Of a stretch of DNA of 64,000 nucleotides, positions 8,972-18,292 are shown piece after piece; the first letter of the stretch is position 1, and each line of letters opens with the position of its first letter. This DNA is from Halomonas sp. QHL1 (GTDB lineage: Bacteria > Pseudomonadota > Gammaproteobacteria > Pseudomonadales > Halomonadaceae). Made by a program: the position numbers and the translations under genes. Under the pieces are notes generated by a model, which was not told where the DNA came from, did no database searches, and was given only the letters and a program-made list of their open reading frames with translations. Location of the stretch: positions 2,503,705-2,567,704 of the forward strand of contig NZ_MINL01000001.1 in the NCBI RefSeq assembly GCF_001882345.1, read 5' to 3'.

Positions 8972-10837
8972 ATGTCTGCCTACCGTTTTTCCCTTGCAAC
9001 CTCCCCACTGGGCATCGGCCGCGCCGTCACTGGGCTAGAGAGCCTGGTCCGTTTCCTTGTCTTCGGCATTCTGTTAGCCATGACCTTGGCTGTATTAGCT
9101 GGTGTCATCTCCCGCTATGTCTTCAATGACTCCTTCTCGTGGACCGAAGAGTTTGCGATCTGGTGCTTTACCTGGTTGATTTTTCTCGGCGCGGCGCTAG
9201 GCGTACGCCAACAGCGCCATGTCGCTGGCGACTTTCTGCCTAATAACCTGCCAGCCTGGCTTGCAGGTGTATTGGGCTTCACCCAAAACCTGATCCTTTC
9301 GCTGACACTGATTATGATGCTGTTCGGCGGCTACCAGCTAGCCGATATGGTGGGTGGTACTAGCGCCAGCTTACAGTGGCCCACGGCTATAAAGTACGCC
9401 GTCATTCCCATTTCCGGCGTCATCGCGCTGGTCTTCCTGCTTGCTCGCAACGCTGACAATACATGCATCCTGATCCGTAATTTGGGGGCAATCGTCATCG
9501 CTGGCTTGATCTATATGGGGTTGGATCAAGGCCTATTGGGCCCCCTACAGGGCATCTCACCGAGCCTGATCATGCTAGTGGTTTTCTTTCTGGCACTTGG
9601 GGTGGGTGTGCCGGTATCGTTTTCGTTGATGTTCGGGGTATTTCTGGCCAGTTCGGCGTCGTTTATTCTGCCGGCTCCAGCGGTGGTTCAGAACATGGTC
9701 ACCGGCTCGACTAAGTTCATCTTGCTAGCAATCCCTTTCTTTCTATCTACCGGTTATCTACTTAACCTCGGTGGGCTTTCGACTCGCTTGATTGATTTCG
9801 CCACAAGCCTGGTCGGTCATCTGCGCGGCGGCCTAGCCCACGTCAACATTCTCAACAGCCTTATGGTCGGCGGTATATCCGGTTCATCAAGTGCCGATGC
9901 CGCCAGCAGCACCAAAATTTTGGTGCCTGAGATGGTCAAACGCGGCTACTCGCCCGCGTTCTCCTGCGCGGTCACCGCCTCATCGGCTATTCTGCCCAAC
10001 GTGGTACCTCCTGCCATCGCTATGTTGGTCTATGCCTCGGTCGCCAACGTTTCCATTGCCCGTTTGTTTATGGCCGGTATCGTGCCAGCGATCATGGCGG
10101 CCGGTGCGTTGATGTTGGTCGCTTATTGGATCTCCGTGCGACGTCAGTACCAGACCGCCACGGCGCGTGCGCCAATGTCGACGATCTGGCATACCTTCGT
10201 ACGGGCGCTACCGGTACTGGTTATCACCGTCGGTGTTCTTGGCGGGATCCGCTTTGGGGTGATTACCGCCACCGAGGCAGGTGTTGTGGCGCTGCTTTGG
10301 ACGTTCGTGCTTGGCAAGCTGGTATTCAACGCGTACGACTGGAAGCAGTTTTACCGCTCCTTCGTTGAGTGCGGTACGGACGCTGCGCTGGTTGGTTTTT
10401 TGATCGCGGCCTCGGTACCGTTCGCATGGATCTTGATTGCCGAGCAGGTACCCCAGGAGATAGTAGGCTGGGCGGGTACGGCGGCTGACAGTCAGTTCGG
10501 GTTGTTCATCATCCTTTTAGTAGTGCTTGCCGTTGCCGGCATGTTTCTCGACCTGACGCCTGCGATGCTGATCATCGCTCCTTTGTTTTTACCGATGATG
10601 ACCAATGCTGGCGTCGACCCGGTGCAACTGGGGATCGTGATGATTATTACCTTGCAACTAGGGGGGATATCCCCACCCGTGGGGCTATTGGTATTTATTA
10701 CATCGCAGATCGCCAAGGTATCGCCTTCCGCCGTGTTCCGTGCGGCGGTACCTTTTATCGCTGCGACCATGGTGATCGTCCTGCTACTGTGTATGTTCCC
10801 CGCACTAACCATTGGTTTGTGGAATCTGTTGGAATAA
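8972..10837 (+). CDS. Fused TRAP transporter permease DctQM
   Basis: A single 621-residue polypeptide joins the small and large TRAP subunits. The DctQ part (about 30-170) has RYVFNDSFSWTEEFAIWCFTW. The DctM part (about 195-615) has GISGSSSADAASSTKILVPEM and the paired SAILPNVVPPAIAML and GGISPPVGLLVF loops. Fusions are known in the TRAP family and contrast with the separate dctQ and dctM at the start of the window. Start placed at ATG 8972, preceded by GGAGCG at six bases; the upstream TTG frame has no such site. It is last in its transcription unit and ends at a strong bidirectional terminator. Confidence 0.92.
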   Translation: MSAYRFSLATSPLGIGRAVTGLESLVRFLVFGILLAMTLAVLAGVISRYVFNDSFSWTEEFAIWCFTWLIFLGAALGVRQQRHVAGDFLPNNLPAWLAGVLGFTQNLILSLTLIMMLFGGYQLADMVGGTSASLQWPTAIKYAVIPISGVIALVFLLARNADNTCILIRNLGAIVIAGLIYMGLDQGLLGPLQGISPSLIMLVVFFLALGVGVPVSFSLMFGVFLASSASFILPAPAVVQNMVTGSTKFILLAIPFFLSTGYLLNLGGLSTRLIDFATSLVGHLRGGLAHVNILNSLMVGGISGSSSADAASSTKILVPEMVKRGYSPAFSCAVTASSAILPNVVPPAIAMLVYASVANVSIARLFMAGIVPAIMAAGALMLVAYWISVRRQYQTATARAPMSTIWHTFVRALPVLVITVGVLGGIRFGVITATEAGVVALLWTFVLGKLVFNAYDWKQFYRSFVECGTDAALVGFLIAASVPFAWILIAEQVPQEIVGWAGTAADSQFGLFIILLVVLAVAGMFLDLTPAMLIIAPLFLPMMTNAGVDPVQLGIVMIITLQLGGISPPVGLLVFITSQIAKVSPSAVFRAAVPFIAATMVIVLLLCMFPALTIGLWNLLE

Positions 10838-10851
10838 TAAGTCGCTGAACA

Positions 10852-10883
10852 ACAAAGGCCGCCAAATGTTTGGCGGCCTTTGT
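10852..10883. terminator. Bidirectional terminator between dctQM and ureG
   Basis: Perfect 15-bp inverted repeat ACAAAGGCCGCCAAA / TTTGGCGGCCTTTGT with only two central bases between the arms, so four or more bases would form the loop. The outer A and T runs serve as U-tracts for both strands. It sits between the convergent dctQM and urease units. Confidence 0.85.
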
Positions 10884-10897
10884 GCATCGCGAACTTA

Positions 10898-11554
10898 CTA
10901 GATTGCCCCTGTACTCACGGAAGCCGCTGTATCAGCCTGCGGGCGCCGCTCATCCAGCATCCCTTTATCGAGAATAAAACGGATGATCTCCTCAAGCCCT
11001 ACTCCGTCATAGAGATTGGTAAACACAAAGGGCCGCTCGCCGCGCATTTTCTTGGAGTCGCGCTCCATCACGTCTAAAGAAGCGTGAACATACTCGGCGA
11101 TATCGATCTTATTAATGATCAGCAGGTCTGATTTGGTGATGCCAGGCCCGCCTTTGCGGGGGATTTTGTCGCCTGCCGAGACGTCGATGACATAGAGCGT
11201 TAGGTCGGAGAGCTCAGGGCTAAAGGTGGCCGATAGGTTGTCCCCGCCCGATTCCACCATCACCAGCTCCAGCTTGGGATGGCGCGCCTGTAGCTCGTCG
11301 ATGGCCGCCAGATTCATCGAGGCGTCTTCGCGAATCGCGGTATGCGGGCAGCCGCCAGTTTCTACCCCCAGAATACGGTCTGCAGGCAAGGCGTCGTGCT
11401 TGAGCAGGAAGTCGGCGTCTTCGCGGGTGTAGATATCGTTGGTGACCACGGCGATGTCGTAGTAATCCCGCAGCGCTAAACAAAGCTGCTTGAGCAGCGC
11501 GGTTTTGCCGGAGCCAACCGGGCCACCCACGCCCACGCGTAAACAGTGAGTCAT
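10898..11554 (-). CDS. ureG: Urease accessory GTPase UreG
   Basis: Cytoplasmic SIMIBI-class GTPase of 218 residues that couples GTP hydrolysis to nickel delivery into apo-urease with UreD, UreF and UreE. Seen: P-loop GPVGSGKT at 11-18, [13 protein letters not shown], the CPH metal-binding motif in [33 protein letters not shown], and the NKIDIAEYV base-recognition motif. Length is usual for the family. It is the last gene of ureDABCEFG and follows ureF by 57 bases. Confidence 0.97.
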   Translation of the reverse strand: MTHCLRVGVGGPVGSGKTALLKQLCLALRDYYDIAVVTNDIYTREDADFLLKHDALPADRILGVETGGCPHTAIREDASMNLAAIDELQARHPKLELVMVESGGDNLSATFSPELSDLTLYVIDVSAGDKIPRKGGPGITKSDLLIINKIDIAEYVHASLDVMERDSKKMRGERPFVFTNLYDGVGLEEIIRFILDKGMLDERRPQADTAASVSTGAI

Positions 11555-11611
11555 AAATCTCTCCTCAATCGATAAGTTGATTAACTTCTAAGCTAGTTAA
11601 CGTCTAAACCT

Positions 11612-12355
11612 TTAACTTCTAAACAGGCGCGAATATTGGGTTTCGTGCAAGGCGCTGGCCAGGGCCAAGCCGGGTAGCACCGGGCCTAGTTCATCGTCCT
11701 CGAGCGCCAGCGCCTGATTAACGGCATTCACTAGCGCTGGGCGCAGTTGCTCAATCACGCGCTGAGCAGCGGTATGGCCAAGCGGCAAGGCCTTGCAGGC
11801 CACCGCTAGTTGGTTCTCCAGCCACGCCCAGGCAAAGCCCAGCAGCGTTTGACGCACGGACACGCCACGGAAATGTGCCGTGTAGGCAAACAGCGTGACA
11901 TAGCCTGCCTGGGGCGGAAGCAAGGGCGGTAGTAAGTCTTCACTTGGCAGCAGTTCATCTTTTGGTAATAGATCCAGGCTGCCTAGTAGGCGTTTTAGCG
12001 AAGCGCCCAGCCTGCTGTCTTCGGCGGCGAGTTCAGCGGTTTCCCGGGTGGCGGCCAGCCACTCATCCCACGCGGCAATTGAGTTACTACCTTTTGCAAT
12101 GTCCGCCTGACCAAACGCATCGTGCAACCGCGCCAGCACTGGCAGTTCGCAGCGGGTTAAGCCATCTTCCAATACGCCGCTTAACCATTCGGCAAGACTG
12201 GCTTCATCGCGCACCCAGTCCAACTCAAAGGCGCTTTCCAGCCCTTGGGAAAAGGCAAAGGCGCCAATCGGTAGCGCGGGGCTCACCAACTGCATCAGCC
12301 CTAGCAGCGCTAGCTCGTCACTTTGGCTTTCTAGCGCGGCGAGTTCAGTGGGCAT
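11612..12355 (-). CDS. ureF: Urease accessory protein UreF
   Basis: Helical accessory protein of 247 residues that joins UreD and UreG in the urease activation complex. Family features: LMQLVSPALPIGAFAFSQGLE near the N-terminus and the FAWAWLENQ region in the C-terminal half. The reading frame stays open 39 codons further upstream, but that stretch reads through the His-tail of ureE in another frame and encodes low-complexity Thr. The start at 12355 gives a normal family length and an 11-base overlap with ureE, implying translational coupling. Confidence 0.93.
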   Translation of the reverse strand: MPTELAALESQSDELALLGLMQLVSPALPIGAFAFSQGLESAFELDWVRDEASLAEWLSGVLEDGLTRCELPVLARLHDAFGQADIAKGSNSIAAWDEWLAATRETAELAAEDSRLGASLKRLLGSLDLLPKDELLPSEDLLPPLLPPQAGYVTLFAYTAHFRGVSVRQTLLGFAWAWLENQLAVACKALPLGHTAAQRVIEQLRPALVNAVNQALALEDDELGPVLPGLALASALHETQYSRLFRS

Positions 12356-12914
12356 GGTGATGCTCATGCGAGTGGTCGTGGTCGTGGTCGTGTGAATGTT
12401 CATGCTTGTGAGCATGGTCGTGTGAGTGACCATGCCCGTGGGAGTGCCCGTGCGAATGGGAGTGCCCGCCACCCACTTGGTTATACGCGCCCGGCTCCGG
12501 GTCGAAGGTGGCGTTGTGGTGCTCTAGTTCTGCGCCCAACAGCTCGGCGAGTTCTTCCAGCACATGATCCGGTGGGAAGCGCACCCAGGCACCCTTGTCA
12601 TCTTCACCCAGCGCCAGCTGCACGTGGCGATTGCCCAGATGGTAGGCCAGCCGCGCCAGCGGTAAGCCAGTACTCACTCGCGCGGTAACCACCGGTTCTA
12701 CGGCGGCGCAGACGCGTACCACTTCGCCGCTTTCGGCTTTAAGGCCTTCACCGCTGCGCAGCACCGGGCCGCGATCAAGAAACAACCCCAGCTCACGACC
12801 GCTATCGCTTTGCGCTTTTAAGCGCCCACGAATGCGAAGCTCGAAGGGCAGCGTGAGTGTGTCGCTCGCCGCGCTTTCCTCTATCAGCCCTAATCTTTCT
12901 ATCAGTTTTAGCAT
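12345..12914 (-). CDS. ureE: Urease accessory nickel chaperone UreE with long His-rich tail
   Basis: Metallochaperone of 189 residues. The N-terminal peptide-binding domain and C-terminal metal-binding domain (LAYHLGNRHVQLAL, with the conserved metal His in GNRHV) are followed by a His-rich tail: 21 of the last 39 residues are His, alternating with Ser, Gly, Asp and Glu. Such tails, as in Klebsiella UreE, store extra nickel and are not present in every UreE. It is separated from ureC by a roughly 150-base gap containing a palindromic repeat, and overlaps ureF. Confidence 0.96.
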   Translation of the reverse strand: MLKLIERLGLIEESAASDTLTLPFELRIRGRLKAQSDSGRELGLFLDRGPVLRSGEGLKAESGEVVRVCAAVEPVVTARVSTGLPLARLAYHLGNRHVQLALGEDDKGAWVRFPPDHVLEELAELLGAELEHHNATFDPEPGAYNQVGGGHSHSHGHSHGHGHSHDHAHKHEHSHDHDHDHSHEHHHAH

Positions 12915-12944
12915 GACTAGCGTCCTTTCTCGCTCGGTGCGGCT

Positions 12945-13045
12945 GTGCCGGGGGTAGGCCGTAGAGAGGGTCTTTTGCCATGGATGGCAAAAGTAGCGTA
13001 CACGGACGTATTCACAGCGCCCTCTCGTAGACCTACCCCCGGCAC
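12945..13045. repeat. Intergenic palindromic repeat between ureC and ureE
   Basis: About 101 bases forming one large imperfect inverted repeat. Outer arms are GTGCCGGGGGTAGG (12945-12958) and CCTACCCCCGGCAC (13032-13045), perfect over 14 bp. Middle arms are GAGAGGG (12964-12970) and CCCTCTC (13020-13026). An internal palindrome TTTTGCCAT-GG-ATGGCAAAA lies at 12973-12992. No transposase is present. The structure suggests a non-autonomous REP or MITE-like element; no second copy was found in this window. It may form a strong mRNA structure that lowers ureEFG relative to ureABC. Confidence 0.75.
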
Positions 13046-13062
13046 CCCGGATAATAGCTCAA

Positions 13063-14778
13063 TCAAAACAAGTGATACCGCTGAGCCAGCGGCAGTTCGG
13101 TGGCGGGCTCGCAGGTTAAAATTTCGCCATCGCAGCGCACTTCGTAGGTTTGCGGGTCGACGGTTAGTTCTGGGCAGGCATCGTTTAGCTTCATATCCTG
13201 CTTGCGCACCTGGCGAACGTTTTTACACGCCGCCAGTTCGCTATTTAGCCCGAGGGTCTCTTTAATGCCTGCATCCAGCGCGGCCTGGCTGACAAAACTG
13301 AGCCGGGTTTGGCTGGCCGCACGGCCGAAAGCGCCAAACATATAGCGGTAATGCACCGGCTGCGGGGTGGGAATCGAAGCGTTGGGGTCGCCCATGGGCG
13401 CTGCCGCAATCATGCCGCCTTTGATCATCATCGCTGGCTTAACACCAAAGAAGGCCGGCTTCCATAGCACCAGATCCGCCAGCTTACCCACTTCGATGGA
13501 GCCGACTTCGTGGGCGATACCGTGGGTGATCGCCGGGTTAATGGTGTACTTGGCGATATAGCGCTTGGCGCGGAAGTTATCAGCACCCAGGGCTTCATCT
13601 TCCGGCAGCAGGCCGCGCTGCACCTTCATTTTATGCGCGGTTTGCCAGGTGCGGCAGACCACTTCACCGACCCGCCCCATTGCTTGGGAATCCGAGGCGA
13701 TCATTGAGATCACGCCCAGATCATGAAGGATATCTTCAGCGGCGATGGTTTCCCGGCGAATGCGTGAGTCGGCGAAGGCCACGTCTTCGGGGATATTGGG
13801 GTCGAGGTGGTGGCACACCATCAACATATCGAGGTGTTCGTCGATGGTGTTGACCGTGTAGGGCCGCGTTGGGTTGGTAGAAGACGGCAGTACGTAGGCT
13901 TTCGAGCAGGCAGTGAGAATATCCGGGGCGTGGCCGCCGCCCGCACCTTCGGTGTGGTAGGTGTGAATGCAGCGCTCTTTAAAGGCGGCCAGGGTGTCTT
14001 CCACAAAGCCCGATTCGTTCAGGGTGTCAGTGTGGATTGCCACTTGCACATCGTACTCGTCCGCCACGTTGAGGCAGTTGTTGATTGAGGCGGGCGTAGT
14101 GCCCCAATCTTCGTGCAACTTGAGGCCCATGGCACCCGCTTGGAGCTGTAGCTCTAGGGATTCAGGCAGGCTGGCGTTACCTTTGCCCAGAAAGCCAATA
14201 TTCATGGGCAAATCATCGACTGCTTGCAGCATTTTGCCGATATGCCAAGCGCCTGGCGTGCAGGTAGTGGCGTTGGTGCCAGTCGCCGGGCCGGTGCCGC
14301 CGCCGAGCATGGTGGTCACCCCGCTCATCAGGGCTTCTTCGACCTGCTGAGGGCAGATAAAGTGGATATGGGAGTCGATACCGCCTGCGGTCAGGATCTT
14401 ACCTTCGCCGGAGATAATTTCGGTACCGGGGCCAATGACGATCTCAACATCAGGCTGTACGTCAGGATTGCCTGCCTTACCAATCGCGGCGATGCGGCCG
14501 TTTTGAATGCCCACATCAGCTTTGACGATGCCCCACCAGTCTAAAATCAGTGCGTTGGTAATCACCGTATCCATCACCGTGTCGTCAGAGCGCTGGCTTT
14601 GACCCATGCCGTCGCGGATGACCTTGCCGCCGCCGAATTTCACTTCATCGCCGTAGTGGGTGGCGTCTTTCTCGACTTCGATCCACAGCTCGGTATCGCC
14701 CAGGCGCACGCGGTCGCCCACCGTGGGGCCGTACATATCGGCATAGGCTTGCCGACTGATCTTGTTAACCGGTTTCAT
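13063..14778 (-). CDS. ureC: Urease catalytic subunit alpha UreC
   Basis: Catalytic subunit (571 residues) of the nickel enzyme that hydrolyses urea to ammonia and carbamate. All active-site residues are visible: His137 and His139 (HIHF), the Lys220 that is carbamylated (GLKLHEDWG), His249, His275 ([14 protein letters not shown]), the flap region with Cys322-His323 (VCHHLD), and Asp363 ([12 protein letters not shown]). Length is typical of three-subunit bacterial ureases. It overlaps ureB by four bases (ATGA). Confidence 0.98.
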   Translation of the reverse strand: MKPVNKISRQAYADMYGPTVGDRVRLGDTELWIEVEKDATHYGDEVKFGGGKVIRDGMGQSQRSDDTVMDTVITNALILDWWGIVKADVGIQNGRIAAIGKAGNPDVQPDVEIVIGPGTEIISGEGKILTAGGIDSHIHFICPQQVEEALMSGVTTMLGGGTGPATGTNATTCTPGAWHIGKMLQAVDDLPMNIGFLGKGNASLPESLELQLQAGAMGLKLHEDWGTTPASINNCLNVADEYDVQVAIHTDTLNESGFVEDTLAAFKERCIHTYHTEGAGGGHAPDILTACSKAYVLPSSTNPTRPYTVNTIDEHLDMLMVCHHLDPNIPEDVAFADSRIRRETIAAEDILHDLGVISMIASDSQAMGRVGEVVCRTWQTAHKMKVQRGLLPEDEALGADNFRAKRYIAKYTINPAITHGIAHEVGSIEVGKLADLVLWKPAFFGVKPAMMIKGGMIAAAPMGDPNASIPTPQPVHYRYMFGAFGRAASQTRLSFVSQAALDAGIKETLGLNSELAACKNVRQVRKQDMKLNDACPELTVDPQTYEVRCDGEILTCEPATELPLAQRYHLF

Positions 14779-15095
14779 TGTTTATCTCCATCGAGCGCAC
14801 CCATGACATCGCCGCGAAAGCCGTAAATTTCGCGCTTACCAACATAGGGAATCAACGTGACTTCGCGGGTCTGGCCGGGCTCAAAGCGAATCGCCGTGCC
14901 TGCGGCCACATCCAAGCGAAAGCCCCTGGTTTTGTCGCGATCAAACACCAGCGCTGGGTTGGCTTCGGCGAAGTGGTAGTGGGAGCCAATCTGGATCGGC
15001 CGGTCGCCGGTATTAGCCACCTCGACGCTAATCCGCTCACGCCCTACGCACAGCTCGATATCACCTTCTTTTAACTTGTACTCACCGGGAATCAT
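14775..15095 (-). CDS. ureB: Urease subunit beta UreB
   Basis: Structural subunit of 106 residues. Family motifs are MIPGEY at the start, the [24 protein letters not shown] region, and [20 protein letters not shown]. It assembles with UreA and UreC into the (abc)3 enzyme. Its stop overlaps the ureC start, and it lies 24 bases after ureA. Confidence 0.97.
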   Translation of the reverse strand: MIPGEYKLKEGDIELCVGRERISVEVANTGDRPIQIGSHYHFAEANPALVFDRDKTRGFRLDVAAGTAIRFEPGQTREVTLIPYVGKREIYGFRGDVMGALDGDKQ

Positions 15096-15119
15096 TTGGT
15101 TGCTCCTTTCAATCGCCCC

Positions 15120-15422
<303 letters not shown>

Positions 15423-15459
15423 GGGGCATGTCTCCAGCAGTGCATCGCAGTGATGCCAA

Positions 15460-16344
15460 TTAGGTTAGCCAAATTCGCGGTGTATGAGCTTCACGTTCGA
15501 TCCAAAGGGGGCGCAAGACTCGCCACGCATGTTCGCAAAGCGCCCAAGCCTCATTGCGCGAGTTGCCTAAATAGCGCAGTAGCAGAACACCGTGGCGGAC
15601 GGTGACTGCCCAGCGTGGGTTATCCGGCAGCGCTTCACGCAAGGCTTCAATGGCCGCAGGCGCGTCGGCGATCCCCACCGCCCAGAGAGTGGCCTGCACC
15701 GTGGCACCGCCCTGACCCCAGCGCCCGGCAAAGCGTGGGTGCAGTGGGTCTAGCGGTTGGCGCTCTAGCCACAGCGGCTTGCCATCCAGAGTTAAGCGGA
15801 AGTGCTGCTCAATGCGTCCGGAAACATAGGGTAAATCGCTGGCTGGACGACCCAGCGCCATCACTTCCCAGCCCAGGCAGCGGGCGCTGCCGTGAAGATC
15901 AATCTGGGTGCGCTGCTCGCCCTTGGAACCATCAAAAGCGATGGTCTCCTGGGGTAGCCACTCCAAAGTTGCGTTATCTTCCACACTTAGCCGGGTGTGC
16001 TGCGTCCATGCAACGCCCTGGCTATCGGCTTTATAGAGCTTGTTGGCCGCCGGGGTCGTCAGCAGCGTATGGGCACCGCTCTCTACATGAGCACTAATGG
16101 TAAGCACATCGCCGCTGACTAACCCGCCCGGCGGGTGAAGCACATAAACATGACAAGCCTCACTACGCCCTTCGGGATAGAAAGGGCGCTGCACTCGCAG
16201 TGGCCCCTGATGGCGCGCCTGCACCATGCGAGTGGCGCCATCGCGCTGGGCAAAGGTGAGCGCTAACGAAGCCGCCCAGTGGCGGCCTGCATCGAAGCGG
16301 TGGCCAGAGGCAACGTGTGGTTTGGCGAGTTCGCACAGGATCAT
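15460..16344 (-). CDS. ureD: Urease accessory protein UreD (UreH)
   Basis: First gene of the urease operon. The 294-residue scaffold protein binds apo-urease and recruits UreF and UreG for nickel insertion. Conserved blocks are [31 protein letters not shown] and [12 protein letters not shown]. The start at 16344 gives a slightly long N-terminus but is the only reasonable Met before the conserved region. A sigma-54-type promoter is centred about 50 bases upstream. Confidence 0.95.
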   Translation of the reverse strand: MILCELAKPHVASGHRFDAGRHWAASLALTFAQRDGATRMVQARHQGPLRVQRPFYPEGRSEACHVYVLHPPGGLVSGDVLTISAHVESGAHTLLTTPAANKLYKADSQGVAWTQHTRLSVEDNATLEWLPQETIAFDGSKGEQRTQIDLHGSARCLGWEVMALGRPASDLPYVSGRIEQHFRLTLDGKPLWLERQPLDPLHPRFAGRWGQGGATVQATLWAVGIADAPAAIEALREALPDNPRWAVTVRHGVLLLRYLGNSRNEAWALCEHAWRVLRPLWIEREAHTPRIWLT

Positions 16345-16388
16345 GGGTTGCTATCGCTTCCTTTTCACTAAGCCTTTAACTTATAGAA

Positions 16389-16403
16389 GCAATTAATGCG
16401 CCA
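16389..16403 (-). promoter_or_regulatory. Sigma-54 promoter of ureDABCEFG
   Basis: On the minus strand TGGCGC-ATTAA-TTGC fits the -24/-12 consensus TGGCAC-N5-TTGC, with the invariant GG and GC at the correct ten-base separation. The -12 element is about 45 bases before the ureD ATG. A near-palindrome on the plus strand, TGCGCCAAAATGGTGAA (16397-16413), resembles the NtrC consensus at about 15 of 17 bases but overlaps the -24 box, an unusual place for an activator site. Confidence 0.72.
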
Positions 16404-16477
16404 AAATGGTGAAAAGCAACGGGAAGCGTTATTTCTGGGGCTACATACCGTTTCCATACGATGCACAAACAGGCAAA

Positions 16478-16525
16478 TGCACCAAAAGAGAATGCGGCAA
16501 TCTTATAAAGCACCAAAAAAGCGCA
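16478..16525. promoter_or_regulatory. NtrC-like enhancer sites upstream of ureD
   Basis: TGCACCAAAA at 16478-16487 and AGCACCAAAAAAGCGCA at 16509-16525 resemble the NtrC consensus TGCACC-N5-GGTGCA; the second matches about 13 of 17 bases and the first is only a good left half. They lie about 100-150 bases upstream of the predicted urease transcription start, the usual enhancer position. The 313-base gap 16345-16657 holds these sites, the urease promoter and the toxin-antitoxin operator. Confidence 0.5.
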
Positions 16526-16614
16526 ATCACATGACTATCAGTTGGATATTGAAGAGCTTTCTGAGCTCACCTTTGGCCATGCATATCACTTGACGGGGGT
16601 AACAGCCTCATGTA

Positions 16615-16644
16615 TATCACTTGATATGCTTTTGATATATCAAA
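16615..16644. promoter_or_regulatory. Operator dyads upstream of the Xre/RES module
   Basis: A perfect 14-bp palindrome TTTGATATATCAAA (16631-16644) lies 13 bases before the antitoxin ATG, preceded by an imperfect dyad TATCACTTGATA (16615-16626). Part of the latter, TATCACTTGA, recurs at 16584-16593. Clustered AT-rich dyads at this position are typical of autoregulated toxin-antitoxin operons. Confidence 0.6.
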
Positions 16645-16657
16645 TGAGGATAGCTTC

Positions 16658-17107
16658 ATGGATGCCCATTTCACTCAATACCAGCCACCCAAAGCCTTGG
16701 CGTCCGGTTTCTGGCAACAAATTGGCTTGCCAGCCAGAGGCCGTAAACTGCATGAGCTGTTGCATCAAGGCGTTGAGTATCGGGTTTACCCCAGGCTGGC
16801 TAAGGTGTCAGGTATCGAGCAGAAGGCGCTGGCAGGCTACGTGGATATTCCCTCTGCTACGCTGAGCCGACGCGCCAAATCGGGCCGCTTCAAAATGGCG
16901 GAAAGTGACCGGCTGTATCGCTTTGCTGAACTCTTCAAAGCGGCACTAGACCTTTTCGAAGGCGACGGTGAGGGGGCCCGCGCCTGGCTGCTCAAACCCA
17001 ATGCCGGGCTAGGCGGGCGTCGCCCCGTCGAAATGAGCGCCACCTCAGCGGAGTATCAAACGGTATTGAACCTGATTGGGCGGCTGGAGCACGGGGTCGC
17101 TACGTGA
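16658..17107 (+). CDS. Xre/MbcA/ParS-type antitoxin
   Basis: Antitoxin of 149 residues. The N-terminal half holds a helix-turn-helix-like segment (EQKALAGYVDIPSATLSRRAKSG, about 50-72) and the C-terminal half is a DUF2384 toxin-binding domain (FAELFKAALDLFEGDGEGARAWLLKPNAGLGGRRPVEM). TGAGGA precedes the ATG at normal spacing. It overlaps the RES gene by four bases, the usual arrangement. Family knowledge: the Xre partner neutralises the RES toxin and binds its own promoter; the dyads upstream fit this. Confidence 0.9.
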   Translation: MDAHFTQYQPPKALASGFWQQIGLPARGRKLHELLHQGVEYRVYPRLAKVSGIEQKALAGYVDIPSATLSRRAKSGRFKMAESDRLYRFAELFKAALDLFEGDGEGARAWLLKPNAGLGGRRPVEMSATSAEYQTVLNLIGRLEHGVAT

Positions 17108-17568
17108 CCGAGATAACGGCCTATCGACTGATTAAGCGTAAGTATCAGGACAACGCCTTCGATGGCGAAGGCGCACGTGTTTATGGCGGGCGTTGGAACA
17201 GCCCGGGAAATGCCTGTGTGTATGTGGCAAGCTCCGAGTCGTTGGCACTATTGGAAATTATGGTGCATCTGGAAAGCTATCGGCTGCTCAACGCCTATGC
17301 ACTGTTGCGCGTGACGCTGCCAGCCGAGAGTATTATGGGCGTTGGCGCAGAAGACCTACCGGAAAACTGGCAGGAAGCGCCAGCGCCAGCAGAGACCGCT
17401 GAACTTGGCGATGGCTGGCTGGCTTCCGGCCAAAGTCTAGCACTGGCCCTGCCGAGCGTAGTCGTGCCGAGAGAGCTCAACTACATGCTCAACCCGGCAC
17501 ACCCCTTATTCGATCAAATCATCGCGACGGCCGAGGCATTGCCATTTCAACCCGATCCAAGACTTTGA
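17104..17568 (+). CDS. RES domain toxin (NAD-degrading type)
   Basis: Toxin of 154 residues of the RES family, which depletes NAD+ by an ADP-ribosyltransferase-like fold. The three name-giving residues are visible: Arg30 in GGRWNSPG, Glu51 in LLEIMVHLE, and Ser118 in ALPSVVVPRELNYMLNP. Length matches known members and all conserved residues are intact, so the module may be active. Starts at GTG, overlapping the antitoxin stop. Only 16 bases separate its end from the convergent urtE, with no terminator between. Confidence 0.92.
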   Translation: MTEITAYRLIKRKYQDNAFDGEGARVYGGRWNSPGNACVYVASSESLALLEIMVHLESYRLLNAYALLRVTLPAESIMGVGAEDLPENWQEAPAPAETAELGDGWLASGQSLALALPSVVVPRELNYMLNPAHPLFDQIIATAEALPFQPDPRL

Positions 17569-17584
17569 ACCGGGTGTGGATAAC

Positions 17585-18292
17585 TTAAACCGTCAGATGC
17601 TGCTTGATCAGCTCATTGGAGAGTTCACTGATCTCGCCTTTGGCCACCGGACGGCCGCGATCCATAATCACAAAGCGGTCTGCGTATTTACGGGCAAATG
17701 GCAGCTTCTGCTCCACCAGTAGCACCGTTAGGCCATCTTCGTTGATCAACTGACGAATCACCTGTCCGATCTGAGCGACGATATTAGGCTGAATGCCTTC
17801 CCCCGGTTCGTCCAGAATCAGCAGTTTGGGTTCGATGACCAGCGCACGGCCAATCGCCAGCTGCTGCTGTTGCCCGCCCGAGAGGTCGCCGCCACGGCGG
17901 TTTTTCATCTCTTTAAGCACTGGGAATAGCTCATAGACCCGCTCGGGAATCTTCTTCAGCCCGTCGCTGCGGGCGGCAAGGCCGGTGCGCAGGTTCTCTT
18001 CTACGGTGAGAAGCGGGAATATCTGTCGCCCCTGGGGCACGTAGCCAATACCCAGCCGCGAGCGTGCTTCAACGGCTTTTTTAGTCAGCTCGATTTCGCC
18101 TGTCTCGGCGGTGTAGCGCAGCTCACCGCTTTTGATGGCCACCTCGCCCATCACGGCTTTCAGCAGCGTGGTTTTGCCCACTCCGTTGCGGCCCATCACG
18201 CAGGTGCACTGCCCGGCGGGAACTTCAAGATCCAAATCCCAGAGGGTGTGACTTTCGCCGTAAAACTGGTTGAGCTTTTCAATGGCTAGCAT
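17585..18292 (-). CDS. urtE: Urea ABC transporter ATP-binding protein UrtE
   Basis: ATPase of the branched-chain-amino-acid (LivF) type, 235 residues. Walker A is GRNGVGKTT near residue 34, the ABC signature LSGGQQQQLAIGRAL near residue 138, and Walker B LLILDEP follows. It begins IEKLNQFYGESHTLWDLDLEV, a UrtE-typical start. It overlaps urtD by one base (TGATG). It partners UrtD on the UrtBC channel and ends the operon. Confidence 0.96.
   Translation of the reverse strand: MLAIEKLNQFYGESHTLWDLDLEVPAGQCTCVMGRNGVGKTTLLKAVMGEVAIKSGELRYTAETGEIELTKKAVEARSRLGIGYVPQGRQIFPLLTVEENLRTGLAARSDGLKKIPERVYELFPVLKEMKNRRGGDLSGGQQQQLAIGRALVIEPKLLILDEPGEGIQPNIVAQIGQVIRQLINEDGLTVLLVEQKLPFARKYADRFVIMDRGRPVAKGEISELSNELIKQHLTV

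Noticed and set aside
12356..12472. N-terminal extension of ureF rich in Thr.
   Set aside because: It reads the ureE His tail in another frame; UreF family length and conserved start favour 12355.
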